From contig JAFWXW010000009.1 of assembly GCA_017517845.1 (NCBI GenBank), positions 81,865 through 145,864 on the forward strand: a DNA stretch of 64,000 nt, written 5' to 3'. Shown one piece after another: positions 1 through 8,325 of the stretch. The stretch comes from Paludibacteraceae bacterium (GTDB lineage: Bacteria; Bacteroidota; Bacteroidia; Bacteroidales; Paludibacteraceae). Below the pieces are notes generated by a model, which did no database searches, was not told where the DNA came from, and worked only from the letters and a program-made list of their open reading frames with translations. Positions within the stretch are counted from its first letter, which is position 1. Each line of letters begins with the position of its first letter. Both the position numbers and the translations under genes were made by a program.

Positions 1-35
1 TTAGGACGAATTGATGACCGAAGGGAATAATTAGA

Positions 36-74
36 AATTAGGAATTAGGAATGACTAATTCCTAATTCTTTTTT
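36..74 (+). repeat. Inverted heptamer pair forming a terminator-like hairpin
   Basis: Two TTAGGAA-type units (36-48) face two TTCCTAA-type units (55-67). They make a perfect 13-bp stem with a 6-base loop, followed by a T tract at 69-74. The shape is that of a rho-independent terminator for a gene left of the window. It belongs to the heptamer family found throughout the window. Confidence 0.7.
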
Positions 75-75
75 A

Positions 76-83
76 TACCTTTG
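76..83 (+). promoter_or_regulatory. Bacteroidota -7 promoter box (TACCTTTG)
   Basis: TACCTTTG matches the TAnnTTTG core of primary sigma factor promoters in this phylum and lies 20 bases before the transporter start codon. I see no clear -33 TTTG. Confidence 0.6.
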
Positions 84-102
84 CAGACAGTTATAGTAGA
101 AT

Positions 103-1047
103 ATGTTTCAATTTATAAAAAATTGGTCTCTTCCTATCATTATGTCTTTAGGAGTGTTGGCCTACATAGTGGCACATGCATTAAATTTACCTGAAGAAGT
201 AAAATCAGATATAAATAGTGCCATTAAGATATTGCAGCCATTATTACTTTTTTGTATGCTTTACATCTCCTTTTGTAAAGTAGATTTCAAACAACTACGT
301 CTGAGACCATGGCATGGCTATTTGTTGCTGTTTCAAGTAGGAATGGTAGGAATACTTTCTTTAGTTTTGAGATATTTGCCGCATTCCAATTGGTTTCTGT
401 TAATAGAATGTCTTTTGGCTTGTTTTATCTGTCCAACGGCAACAGCGTCTGTAGAAATAGTTGAAAAACTAAAGGGAAATCCAGCCACATTACTTATGTA
501 CAACATACTTATCAATCTTTCAATTGCTGTGATTGCACCTATTTTTATTCCTCTTTTTATGAAAAATGAAATAGGTTTTACAGAAACATTTGTAAGTATA
601 GTAAAGCAAGTGTGTCCTGTGCTTATGATTCCGCTTATTCTAGCTAGATTGACAAGTAGATATTTGCCAAAATTGAGAGAGAAAATCACTCAAATAAAGG
701 ATTTGGCGTTTTATTTTTGGATGGTTGCTTTGGGACTAGCTATGGCCACTGCAAGTAGGGCATTTGCAAATACTCAAATAGATATTTACACAGTTGTTGG
801 TATTTTAATTATCACTGCAACAGCTTGTTTGTTTCAGTTTTTTATAGGGCGTCGTATAGGTAAAGCATTTGCAGACCAAATAAGTGCAGGTCAAGCACTA
901 GGACAAAAAAATACTGTGTTCGTTATTTGGCTTGCATACACATTTATGGACCCAATTTGTGCTGTAGCAGGTGGTTTTTATAGCATTTGGCACAATACTG
1001 TAAATTCAATCCAATTATATCGACACAATAGCAAAGTAACTAAATAA
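103..1047 (+). CDS. SBF/BASS-family membrane transporter (bile acid:sodium symporter-like)
   Basis: The 314-residue protein is very hydrophobic, with about nine or ten predicted membrane segments, which fits the SBF-like (bile acid/Na+ symporter superfamily) fold. Near the C-terminus (about residues 261-285) the stretch SAGQALGQKNT, followed by a helix and an FMDP motif, matches the conserved half of this family. A short conserved patch (PTATAS) near residues 110-115 is also typical. The start codon follows a TAnnTTTG promoter, so it is probably the first gene of its transcript. Substrate cannot be read from sequence; relatives carry organic anions or pantoate-like compounds, and many are unassigned. 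It should sit in the inner membrane. priA follows after 37 bases with its own promoter box. Confidence 0.75.
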   Translation: MFQFIKNWSLPIIMSLGVLAYIVAHALNLPEEVKSDINSAIKILQPLLLFCMLYISFCKVDFKQLRLRPWHGYLLLFQVGMVGILSLVLRYLPHSNWFLLIECLLACFICPTATASVEIVEKLKGNPATLLMYNILINLSIAVIAPIFIPLFMKNEIGFTETFVSIVKQVCPVLMIPLILARLTSRYLPKLREKITQIKDLAFYFWMVALGLAMATASRAFANTQIDIYTVVGILIITATACLFQFFIGRRIGKAFADQISAGQALGQKNTVFVIWLAYTFMDPICAVAGGFYSIWHNTVNSIQLYRHNSKVTK

Positions 1048-1052
1048 AATGT

Positions 1053-1060
1053 TTAACTTT
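1053..1060 (+). promoter_or_regulatory. Bacteroidota -7 promoter box (TAACTTTG)
   Basis: TAACTTTG fits TAnnTTTG and lies 24 bases before the TTG start of priA, just after the upstream stop codon. No -33 element is obvious. Confidence 0.55.
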
Positions 1061-1084
1061 GTAGATTAGTAAATATATAAAGTT

Positions 1085-3262
1085 TTGCAAAACTACGCCA
1101 ATATAATATTGCCACTTAATGTGGGTATTTATACTTATAAAGTGCCACAACAGATGCAGGGACAAGTTTCTGCTGGAAAGCGTGTGCTTGTGCCACTTGG
1201 TAAGAATAGAAAATATATTGGTATAGTGCATTCTTTGACTTCTGAGGTAAAAGAAGGGATAAATTATAGAGATATTTTGCAGGTGCTTGATGATGAGCCT
1301 ATTGTGTCTCAATATCAATTAGAACTTTGGCAATGGGTGGCAGAGTATTATTGTTGTAGTCTGTCTGATGTAATGAAAAATGCATTGCCATCGGCTCTTT
1401 CAAAAAATACTCTAACAGAATTAAAAGACGCATACGTAATCAAAACAGATATTCTGCCAAAAAGAAATACTTCTCAGGCTCTTTCTATTCTTGCAAGATA
1501 TGATGAATTGGCCCTCATGGGCGATGTTTTAAAATCTACACTACTAGAAAACGAGAGTTTAAGTGCATTTAATACATTGGTCAAAAACGGAGTATTTACT
1601 CTAGAATATAAGAAGAAAAGTAGGCTTAAAACAATATTTTCTACAAAATCTGCAAGTGAATTAACACCTGCACAATCACAGGCTTTAGAAGAAATTAAAG
1701 CAGGTTTTCTAGAAAACAAACCAGTTCTGTTAAATGGTGTTACTTCTTCTGGCAAAACAGAAATCTATATAAAATTAATCCAAGAAGTAATAGAAAAAGG
1801 TGGTCAAGTCTTATATTTAGTTCCAGAAATTGCCTTAACCACACAACTTACAGATAGACTATCTCAAGTTTTTGGTGATGATTTAATTAGTTATCATTCA
1901 AAACTCTCAGACTCAGAGAGAGGTGAAATTTATAATGAGATAGGAAGTAGATTTAAGGTGGTTTTAGGTGTGCGTTCGGCCGTGTTTCTTCCATTTACCA
2001 ATCTAAAATTAATTATAGTAGATGAGGAACATGAGCCTTCGTATAAGCAAACCGAACCTGCTCCACGTTATAATGCCAAAAATGTGGCATTAATGTTGGC
2101 TCATAAATTAAAAATAGGGATCTTAATGGGTTCTGCTACGCCTTCTGTAGAATCATATCACCTTACTAAAACAGGAAAATATAAGTTAGTTAATCTAAAT
2201 GTTAGATATGGAAATGTAGAATTACCAGAAATAATAGTTTTGGATAGGCAAGATGCTTTCATAAAAAATAGGATGAAATCTATGTTTTCATGGCTTTTGC
2301 TAGAAAAAATGAAAGAATGTCTTTCAAAAGGCGAACAGGTAATATTATTTCAAAATAGGCGTGGTTTTTCTTCTTTCATTGAGTGTAAGCAATGTGCATG
2401 GGTGCCAAAATGTCCACATTGTGATGTGAGTTTAACTTATCATAAATATCAAAATTATCTTTCTTGTCATTATTGTGGGTATAAAATACCTGTGCCTAAT
2501 ATTTGCCCCAAATGTGGGACAGAAGATTTCAAAGACAAAGGTTTTGGCACAGAAAAGGTAATAGAAGAATTGGAAGAGAGATTTCCAGACTATAAGGCAG
2601 GACGCCTAGATACAGATGTCACTCAGAGTAAACATGCTTATAACAAGATACTTAATGCTTTTTCCTCTGGTGAAATAAAAATATTAGTAGGAACTCAGAT
2701 GATAGCCAAAGGACTAGACTTTGATAATGTGGGTTTGGTAGGGGTGCTTAATGCTGATAATATGCTGAATTATCCAGACTTCCGATCAGATGAACGTGCC
2801 TTTCAGATATTGGTACAGGTATCGGGTAGGGCAGGAAGAAGAAACAAACGTGGCATGGTCTTGATTCAAACAGCTCAGACAGAACATTCTATAATGCCTG
2901 CTATAATTCAGAATAATTATTCTCTGTTTTATGATAAGCAAACTATGCTTAGACAAATGTTTTCTTATCCTCCTTTTGTCAGAATTATAAACATTTATGT
3001 TAAATCAAGTGATTATAACATTTGTTATAGGGCAGTAGGTAGTTTGTATAAAGATTTATTTGCTAACTTTGGTGACCAATTATTAGGTCCTGATAAACCT
3101 CCAGTTTCCAAAGTTCAGAAACTTCATATTCAGAAACTAATGTTGAAACTGCCTGTGGAGCAGTCTATGAGTGAATCAAAAAGAAGAATTATTAAATCAA
3201 TAGAGAAATTAAAAACTAATTTTCCGTCTGTTTTTGTTATAATAGATGTTGATCCTATATAA
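1085..3262 (+). CDS. priA: Primosomal protein N' (PriA), replication-restart helicase
   Basis: PriA is a superfamily 2 3'-5' helicase that reloads the replisome at stalled forks. The 725 residues show the N-terminal 3'BD domain (about 1-100), a Walker A motif GVTSSGKT (about 218-225), a DEEH box (313-316), the zinc-binding insertion with paired CxxC motifs (about 430-475) and the C-terminal helicase lobe with VSGRAGR. The start is TTG at 1085: the frame is closed by a stop at 1070 and no ATG or GTG lies between. The first residues (MQNYANIILPL) align with the usual PriA N-terminus. The next gene begins one base after the stop codon, so the two are probably co-transcribed. Function is secure. 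Confidence 0.95.
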   Translation: MQNYANIILPLNVGIYTYKVPQQMQGQVSAGKRVLVPLGKNRKYIGIVHSLTSEVKEGINYRDILQVLDDEPIVSQYQLELWQWVAEYYCCSLSDVMKNALPSALSKNTLTELKDAYVIKTDILPKRNTSQALSILARYDELALMGDVLKSTLLENESLSAFNTLVKNGVFTLEYKKKSRLKTIFSTKSASELTPAQSQALEEIKAGFLENKPVLLNGVTSSGKTEIYIKLIQEVIEKGGQVLYLVPEIALTTQLTDRLSQVFGDDLISYHSKLSDSERGEIYNEIGSRFKVVLGVRSAVFLPFTNLKLIIVDEEHEPSYKQTEPAPRYNAKNVALMLAHKLKIGILMGSATPSVESYHLTKTGKYKLVNLNVRYGNVELPEIIVLDRQDAFIKNRMKSMFSWLLLEKMKECLSKGEQVILFQNRRGFSSFIECKQCAWVPKCPHCDVSLTYHKYQNYLSCHYCGYKIPVPNICPKCGTEDFKDKGFGTEKVIEELEERFPDYKAGRLDTDVTQSKHAYNKILNAFSSGEIKILVGTQMIAKGLDFDNVGLVGVLNADNMLNYPDFRSDERAFQILVQVSGRAGRRNKRGMVLIQTAQTEHSIMPAIIQNNYSLFYDKQTMLRQMFSYPPFVRIINIYVKSSDYNICYRAVGSLYKDLFANFGDQLLGPDKPPVSKVQKLHIQKLMLKLPVEQSMSESKRRIIKSIEKLKTNFPSVFVIIDVDPI

Positions 3263-3263
3263 A

Positions 3264-3998
3264 ATGAAGAAATTTATATTATTCACCATATTATCCATTT
3301 TTAGTTTTTCTGCTTATGCAGATAATGTTAGTAGGACTATTTATAATTCATATGTTAATAAAGATATGAATCATTGGAAAATCATAATAGATAGTCTGCA
3401 AGTGGAGTTGGAAAAAGGAAATCTTAAAGTTCAGCAAAAATGGGAACTTTTAAATTATCAATATGGGTACATTGCTTGGGCAATAAGTAAGAAAAAAGAG
3501 AAAAAAGAAGAAGCTGAATATTATTTAGATATAGCAAAAGATAATTTAGAAAAATTGGTTGAGAACTCTGGAAAAACTGCTACATCTAATGCGTATAGTG
3601 CAGCTTTTGTGGCTTATGAAATAGGTATTACACCTTTCAAAGCTCCATTCATTGGTCTTAAAAGTATGAAATATGGTGAAACTGCCATAAAACAAGATTC
3701 TTTAAATCATTTTGCTCTTATACAGTATGGTAATATAATGAATTATATGCCAAGGGCATTTGGTGGTTCAAAAGATAAGGCTCTAGTTTATTATAAGAAG
3801 GCAAAGGAAATAATGAAGAAAGATGAAGTATTGTATAAAGAAAACTGGCTTTATATGAACTTAATCTTGACAATTGCAGATATTTATAAAAATAAAAAAG
3901 ATTACGAAATCACAAAGCAATATTACCTAGAAGCTTTGGAACTAGAACCTGGGTATAAGTTTGTTGAAGGATTGATGGGGAATTTAATTAGGAATTAG
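3264..3998 (+). CDS. Secreted tetratricopeptide-repeat protein
   Basis: I use the ATG at 3264 (MKKFILF...), one base after the priA stop, because it gives a clean signal peptide with cleavage after SAYA (about residue 18). The mature part of about 225 residues is helical with TPR-like units, clearest near the C-terminus (residues about 190-235: YKNKKDYEITKQYYLEALEL). It should be periplasmic or exported and probably a protein-binding scaffold. No enzymatic motif is seen. The last residues (LIRN) and the TAG stop are encoded by the first heptamers of a tandem repeat, so the original C-terminus may have been replaced. The specific role is unknown. Confidence 0.7.
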   Translation: MKKFILFTILSIFSFSAYADNVSRTIYNSYVNKDMNHWKIIIDSLQVELEKGNLKVQQKWELLNYQYGYIAWAISKKKEKKEEAEYYLDIAKDNLEKLVENSGKTATSNAYSAAFVAYEIGITPFKAPFIGLKSMKYGETAIKQDSLNHFALIQYGNIMNYMPRAFGGSKDKALVYYKKAKEIMKKDEVLYKENWLYMNLILTIADIYKNKKDYEITKQYYLEALELEPGYKFVEGLMGNLIRN

Positions 3999-4030
3999 GA
4001 GTTAGGAGTTAGGAGTTAGGAGTTAGGAGT
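3987..4030 (+). repeat. Heptamer array, forward orientation, about 6 units
   Basis: Two TTAGGAA units are followed by about four perfect TTAGGAG units. The array starts inside the end of the TPR gene and supplies its stop codon. Confidence 0.9.
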
Positions 4031-4111
4031 TTATAGGAAGAAACACATTTTATAAATACGTCTTTTGATAAAAAATATTCTGTTTCCTATTGCAGAATAA
4101 AAAAAAAGTAT

Positions 4112-4119
4112 TACCTTTG
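4112..4119 (+). promoter_or_regulatory. tRNA-His promoter -7 box (TACCTTTG)
   Basis: TACCTTTG lies 24 bases before the tRNA and matches TAnnTTTG. Confidence 0.6.
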
Positions 4120-4143
4120 TGCCGTCAATAAAAATTGACTGAT

Positions 4144-4220
4144 GGTGATTGTAGCTCAGTTGGCAGAGCATCGGATTGTGGTTCCGAGTGTCGCGGGTTC
4201 GAGCCCCGTCTTTCACCCCA
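4144..4220 (+). tRNA. tRNA-His (GTG anticodon)
   Basis: The D stem GCTC/GAGC, the anticodon stem TCGGA/TCCGA around the loop TTGTGGT (anticodon GTG), the T arm with TTCGAGC and an encoded CCA end are all present. G-1 (4144) faces C73 (4217), the tRNA-His identity pair. The acceptor stem is imperfect: T5 and T6 (4149-4150) oppose T68 and T67 (4212, 4211), giving two adjacent U-U mismatches. The 3' strand would pair perfectly with GTGAAAG, but the 5' strand reads GTGATTG. The rest of the molecule is intact and it has a promoter and terminator, so I take it as a gene. Confidence 0.88.
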
Positions 4221-4221
4221 A

Positions 4222-4257
4222 AGAGCGGAAACGTTTAGTCGTTTCTGCTCTTTTTTT
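4222..4257 (+). terminator. Rho-independent terminator after tRNA-His
   Basis: The stem AGAGCGGAAACG pairs with CGTTTCTGCTCT (one G-U), followed by seven T, directly after the tRNA CCA. Confidence 0.9.
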
Positions 4258-4312
4258 ATTTTATTATTAGTAAAGAAAAAAATTATCTTGTTTCAAATAA
4301 ATATATGAATAA

Positions 4313-4345
4313 TTTGGATTAATTTGGATAAAAAATGTATTTTTG
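4313..4345 (+). promoter_or_regulatory. Promoter of the PurF-like gene (TTTG-N21-TATTTTTG)
   Basis: TTTG at 4313-4316 and TATTTTTG at 4338-4345 are separated by 21 bases, a good match to the Bacteroidota -33/-7 promoter. It lies 35 bases before the start codon. Confidence 0.65.
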
Positions 4346-4380
4346 TATTCTTAAAATTTAAGAAATAATTTATTAAATAT

Positions 4381-5790
4381 ATGGGCGGTTTTTTTGGAAC
4401 TATCAGTAAGAAAAATTGTGTAGCAGATTTGTTCTATGGTACAGATTATAATTCACATTTAGGTACTCGTAGAGCAGGTATGGCTACATATTCTGAAGAA
4501 AAAGGAATGGTTCGTTCCATTCATAATATTGAAGGGTCTTATTTTAGATCTAAATTTGAAGATGGACTACATAAATTTGATGGAGCTACTTCTGGTATAG
4601 GTGTAATTAGTGATACTGATGCACAACCTATTATTATCCACTCTCATTTAGGGAAAATGGCCATTGTAACTGTGGCCCGTATAGATAATATAGTAGAATT
4701 AGAGGCAGAATTGCTTGGCAGAGGACATCACTTTACAGAATTAAGTTCTGGAAAAACAAATCAAACAGAGGTTATTGCTACCTTAATTAATGAAGGTAAG
4801 ACTTTGGAAGAAGGAATTCAAAATATGTTTAAACATATAAAGGGTTCTTGCTCTTTATTAATTCTTAGAGAAGATGGAATTTATGCTGTTCGTGATAAAT
4901 TGGGACGTTCTCCTATTATTATAGGAAAAAAAGATGGAGCTTATGCTGTTTCTAGTGAAACCAATGCATTCCCAAATTTAGATTACGATATAGACTATTA
5001 TATTGGTCCTGGTGAGATTATTAAAATTACTGCAGATGGTTGGACACAAGTTCGTAAACCTAATGATAAGATGCAGGTTTGTTCTTTCTTCTGGATATAT
5101 TTTGGCTTCCCATGTAGTTGTTATGAGGGCATAAATGTAGAAAATGTACGTAATTCACTTGGATATGCACTTGGCAAAATAGATGACATAGATGCAGATT
5201 TCGTTTGTGGTATTCCAGATTCTGGTATAGGTCACGCTATAGGCTATTCCATGGGTAAAGGAATCCCTTATAAACGTGCTATTTTAAAATATACTCCAAC
5301 TTGGCCACGTAGTTTCACTCCTTCTAATCAATCTATGCGTTCTTTAGTAGCAAAAATGAAACTTCTTCCTAATAGAGAAATCTTAACAGATAAAAAAGTA
5401 GTATTCCTAGATGATTCTATTGTTCGTGGTACTCAGCTCAAAGGTAATGTGGATATGATGTATGATTATGGTGCAAAGGAAATTCACATGCGTATAGCTT
5501 GTCCTCCTATGATTTATTCTTGTCGTTATCTAAATTTCTCTTCTACCCAAAATGACTTAGAGTTAATTACTCGTTATTATATAGAACAATTAGAAGGTGC
5601 TCACGATAAGAATCTACCAGAATATGTAGATCCAAATTCAGATAAACATAAACAACTTGTAGAATTAATACGTAAGAGATTTGGTTTAACTTCTCTTCGT
5701 TTTAATACTGTTGATGCTTTGGTTAAAGCGATAGGGTTACCTAAGGAGAAGATTTGTACTCATTGCTTTGACGGAAGCAGCTATTTCTAA
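4381..5790 (+). CDS. PurF-like amidophosphoribosyltransferase paralogue lacking the catalytic N-terminal Cys
   Basis: The 469 residues have the full PurF layout: an N-terminal Ntn-hydrolase (glutaminase) domain of about 1-230 and a C-terminal phosphoribosyltransferase domain with the PRPP loop VVFLDDSIVRGTQLK (340-354). Classical PurF makes phosphoribosylamine from PRPP and glutamine, and matures to expose Cys1 as the glutaminase nucleophile. Here the protein begins Met-Gly-Gly-Phe-Phe-Gly, with no Cys next to the start and no upstream in-frame start that would add one. Ammonia release from glutamine is therefore unlikely; it may be ammonia-dependent, regulatory or act on another substrate. 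Annotation pipelines would call this purF. A canonical PurF is not in this window. The gene has its own promoter and is followed by inverted heptamers. Confidence 0.85.
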   Translation: MGGFFGTISKKNCVADLFYGTDYNSHLGTRRAGMATYSEEKGMVRSIHNIEGSYFRSKFEDGLHKFDGATSGIGVISDTDAQPIIIHSHLGKMAIVTVARIDNIVELEAELLGRGHHFTELSSGKTNQTEVIATLINEGKTLEEGIQNMFKHIKGSCSLLILREDGIYAVRDKLGRSPIIIGKKDGAYAVSSETNAFPNLDYDIDYYIGPGEIIKITADGWTQVRKPNDKMQVCSFFWIYFGFPCSCYEGINVENVRNSLGYALGKIDDIDADFVCGIPDSGIGHAIGYSMGKGIPYKRAILKYTPTWPRSFTPSNQSMRSLVAKMKLLPNREILTDKKVVFLDDSIVRGTQLKGNVDMMYDYGAKEIHMRIACPPMIYSCRYLNFSSTQNDLELITRYYIEQLEGAHDKNLPEYVDPNSDKHKQLVELIRKRFGLTSLRFNTVDALVKAIGLPKEKICTHCFDGSSYF

Positions 5791-5880
5791 TTAGGAATTA
5801 GGAATGAGGAATTAGGAATTATATAAACTCCTAACTCCTAACTCCTAACTCCTAACTTTTTATATTAATTCCTAATTATT
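5789..5880 (+). repeat. Heptamer arrays, forward then inverted
   Basis: About four forward units (5789-5820) overlap the stop codon of the PurF-like gene. They face about five CTCCTAA units (5827-5860), which end in TTTTT, followed by one more inverted pair up to the ffh start. The facing arrays can form a long hairpin with a T tail and may act as a terminator. Confidence 0.85.
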
Positions 5881-5887
5881 TAGAATT

Positions 5888-7204
5888 ATGTTTGAATCAC
5901 TTAGCGAACGTTTGGAGCGTTCTTTTAAAATACTTAAAGGTGAAGGTAAAATCACCGAAATTAATGTGGCGGAGACTCTAAAAGATGTTAGAAAAGCACT
6001 TTTAGAAGCTGATGTGAATTATAAAACAGCTAAAACATTTACAGATGATGTTAAGGCTAAAGCTCTTGGTATGAACGTATTAACCGCTGTTAAACCTAGC
6101 GAGTTAATGGTTAAAATAATTCATGATGAGTTGGCTGCACTTATGGGTGGAACTCATACAGACCTAGAACTCAAAGGTTCTCCTAGCATCATTTTGATGG
6201 CAGGTCTTCAAGGTTCTGGTAAAACTACCTTTACAGGAAAACTTGCTAATATGCTTAAAACTAAAAAGGGTAGAAACCCTCTTATGGTAGCTTGTGACGT
6301 GTATCGTCCTGCTGCTATTGAGCAATTAAAAGTTTTAGGCGAACAAATTAAAGTGCCTGTTTATAGCGAAATAGATAGTAAGAACGTAGTTGATATTGCT
6401 AAAAATGCTATTGCTCAGGCCAAGAAAAATGGAAATGATGTGGTCATAGTCGATACTGCTGGTCGTTTGGCTGTAGATGAAGAAATGATGACAGAAATTT
6501 CTGCTGTAAAAGAGGCTATCAATCCAAATGAAATTCTCTTTGTAGTAGATTCAATGACAGGTCAAGATGCTGTTAATACTGCAAAAGAATTTAATGATAG
6601 ACTAGACTTTACAGGTGTTATTCTTACCAAATTGGATGGCGATACTCGTGGTGGTGCGGCTCTTTCTATTCGTTCTGTGGTAAATAAACCTATTAAATTT
6701 GTTGGTATAGGTGAAAAAATGGAAGCAATTGATGCTTTCCACCCAGCACGTATGGCAGACCGTATATTGGGTATGGGTGATATTGTTTCTTTCGTGGAAC
6801 GTGCTCAAGAACAATATGATGAAGCAGAAGCTCGTAAACTTTCTAAAAAGATAGCTAAAAACCAATTCGGTTTTGACGACTTCCTTAATCAAATCCAACA
6901 AATCAAGAAAATGGGTAATATGAAAGACCTTCTAGGTATGATTCCTGGAGTAGGTAAAGCCCTAAAAGATGTGGATATAAAGGACGATGCATTCAAGCAT
7001 ATTGAAGCCATAATTCAGTCTATGACCCCAGAAGAACGTACCAATCCACAAATACTTAACTCTTCTCGTAAACAACGTATTGCAAATGGTAGTGGTAGAA
7101 GTATTCAGGAGGTAAACAGACTTATTAAACAGTTTGATGATATGCGTAAAATGATGCGTATGGTTCAAAATAATGGTGGTAAACTTCCAAAAATACGTAG
7201 ATAG
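5888..7204 (+). CDS. ffh: Signal recognition particle protein Ffh
   Basis: Ffh is the SRP54 GTPase that binds signal sequences of nascent membrane proteins together with 4.5S RNA and docks to FtsY. The 438 residues show the N domain (1-85), the G domain with G1 GLQGSGKTT (106-114), DTAGR (189-193) and TKLDGD (247-252), and a methionine-rich M domain after about residue 300 with GMIPGVGK and the terminal basic helix (MRKMMRMVQ). Length is normal for the family. The gene is flanked on both sides by heptamer arrays. Function is secure. Confidence 0.96.
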   Translation: MFESLSERLERSFKILKGEGKITEINVAETLKDVRKALLEADVNYKTAKTFTDDVKAKALGMNVLTAVKPSELMVKIIHDELAALMGGTHTDLELKGSPSIILMAGLQGSGKTTFTGKLANMLKTKKGRNPLMVACDVYRPAAIEQLKVLGEQIKVPVYSEIDSKNVVDIAKNAIAQAKKNGNDVVIVDTAGRLAVDEEMMTEISAVKEAINPNEILFVVDSMTGQDAVNTAKEFNDRLDFTGVILTKLDGDTRGGAALSIRSVVNKPIKFVGIGEKMEAIDAFHPARMADRILGMGDIVSFVERAQEQYDEAEARKLSKKIAKNQFGFDDFLNQIQQIKKMGNMKDLLGMIPGVGKALKDVDIKDDAFKHIEAIIQSMTPEERTNPQILNSSRKQRIANGSGRSIQEVNRLIKQFDDMRKMMRMVQNNGGKLPKIRR

Positions 7205-7213
7205 CATTATAAA

Positions 7214-7244
7214 AGTTAGGAGTTAGGAGTGAGAAGTTAGGAGT
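7214..7244 (+). repeat. Heptamer array, forward, about 4 units
   Basis: TTAGGAG, TTAGGAG, TGAGAAG, TTAGGAG between ffh and folD. Confidence 0.88.
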
Positions 7245-7268
7245 TGAATATACTAAACAAAACATTAT

Positions 7269-8147
7269 ATGATTTTAATTGATGGTAAAAAAACTGCTGA
7301 TGATATAAAACTTGAAATTGCAGAAGAAGTAAAACAATTATTGGCAGAAGGCAAAAAACAACCACACCTTGTGGCTATTCTTGTAGGTCACGATGGTGGT
7401 AGTGAAACATACGTAGCTGCAAAATGTAAAGCATGCGAAGTATGTGGGTTTAAATCTACTTTAATTCGTTACGAAGATGATGTAACAGAAGTAGAACTTC
7501 TTGCACGCATCGAAGAGTTAAACAATGATGATGATGTAGATGGATTTATAGTTCAACTTCCACTTCCAAAACATATTTCTGAACAAAAAGTAATTGAAGC
7601 TATTGATTATAAGAAGGATGTAGATGGTTTTCACCCAATCAATGTAGGTCGTACTTCTATTGGTCTTCCTGCTTTTGTTTCAGCAACTCCTGCTGGCATT
7701 CTAGAACTTCTAAAACGTTACAATATTGAAACTGCAGGTAAACACGTTGTGGTTCTTGGTAGAAGTAATATTGTAGGTAAACCAGTTGCACAACTTCTTA
7801 TGCAAAAAGCATATCCTGGCAATGCTACTGTTACTGTTTGCCATAGTTATAGCAAAGACCTTAAAGAACAATGCTTAAAGGCAGACATTATCATTGCAGC
7901 TCTAGGTTCTCCAAACTTTGTTACTGCGGATATGGTAAAAGAAGGTGCTGTGATTATAGATGTTGGTACTACTCGTGTGCCTAACGCAAATACCAAATCT
8001 GGCTTCAAACTTACTGGTGACGTAAAATTTGATGAAGTAGCACCAAAATGCTCATACATCACTCCAGTGCCAGGCGGCGTAGGACCAATGACTATTTGTT
8101 CTTTAATGAAGAATACTCTTCTAGCAGGCAAAAAAGCAATATATTAA
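7269..8147 (+). CDS. folD: Bifunctional methylenetetrahydrofolate dehydrogenase/cyclohydrolase FolD
   Basis: FolD interconverts 5,10-methylene-THF, methenyl-THF and 10-formyl-THF in the cytoplasm using NADP(H). The 292 residues are the usual size. The catalytic YxxxK pair is Tyr48/Lys52 (TYVAAKCKA), the folate-site signature VQLPLPKH is near residue 97, the Rossmann dinucleotide motif [12 protein letters not shown] is near residues 160-171, and the C-terminal signature [10 protein letters not shown] is complete. ffh lies upstream across a heptamer array. No folate riboswitch-like structure is visible in the 64-base gap. Confidence 0.96.
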   Translation: MILIDGKKTADDIKLEIAEEVKQLLAEGKKQPHLVAILVGHDGGSETYVAAKCKACEVCGFKSTLIRYEDDVTEVELLARIEELNNDDDVDGFIVQLPLPKHISEQKVIEAIDYKKDVDGFHPINVGRTSIGLPAFVSATPAGILELLKRYNIETAGKHVVVLGRSNIVGKPVAQLLMQKAYPGNATVTVCHSYSKDLKEQCLKADIIIAALGSPNFVTADMVKEGAVIIDVGTTRVPNANTKSGFKLTGDVKFDEVAPKCSYITPVPGGVGPMTICSLMKNTLLAGKKAIY

Positions 8148-8178
8148 TTTAAGGACGCCTAAAAATCACTCCTTTAAG
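8148..8178 (+). other. Short inverted repeat after folD
   Basis: TTAAGGA and TCCTTTAA are separated by a short spacer containing AAATCAC. The ends resemble those of the R2 family (TTTAAAGG...TCA..CCTTTAAA), so this may be a terminator or a worn R2 copy. Confidence 0.35.
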
Positions 8179-8212
8179 ATATAATATATAGAAATATATG
8201 GAATCAATATTT

Positions 8213-8284
8213 GGTCCCATAGTTTAATGGATAAAATAAAAGATTCCGGTTCTTTAGCTGCGAGTTCGATTCTCGCTGGGACCT
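8213..8284 (+). tRNA. tRNA-Arg (CCG anticodon)
   Basis: The acceptor GGTCCCA/TGGGACC is perfect, as are the D stem GTTT/AAAT, the anticodon stem AAAGA/TCTTT around TTCCGGT (anticodon CCG, reads CGG) and the T arm GCGAG/CTCGC with loop TTCGATT. CCA is not encoded and the base after the acceptor stem is T. The D and anticodon stems are unusually AT-rich. Confidence 0.9.
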
Positions 8285-8294
8285 CTATCAAAGA

Positions 8295-8325
8295 AATGCT
8301 AACCGATTGGTTAGCATTACTTTTT
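8295..8325 (+). terminator. Terminator shared by tRNA-Arg and asnA
   Basis: A perfect 10-bp stem AATGCTAACC/GGTTAGCATT with loop GATT is followed by ACTTTTT. It lies between the tRNA and the convergent asnA stop, so it probably serves both strands. Confidence 0.85.

Noticed and set aside
3987-4030. Heptamer arrays as CRISPR or telomere-like repeats
   Set aside because: Units are 7 bases with no spacers and are dispersed at gene ends; there are no cas genes and no evidence of a chromosome end.
4031-4216. 61-residue minus-strand ORF over tRNA-His
   Set aside because: It is the antisense shadow of the tRNA gene, with typical tRNA-derived peptide sequence.
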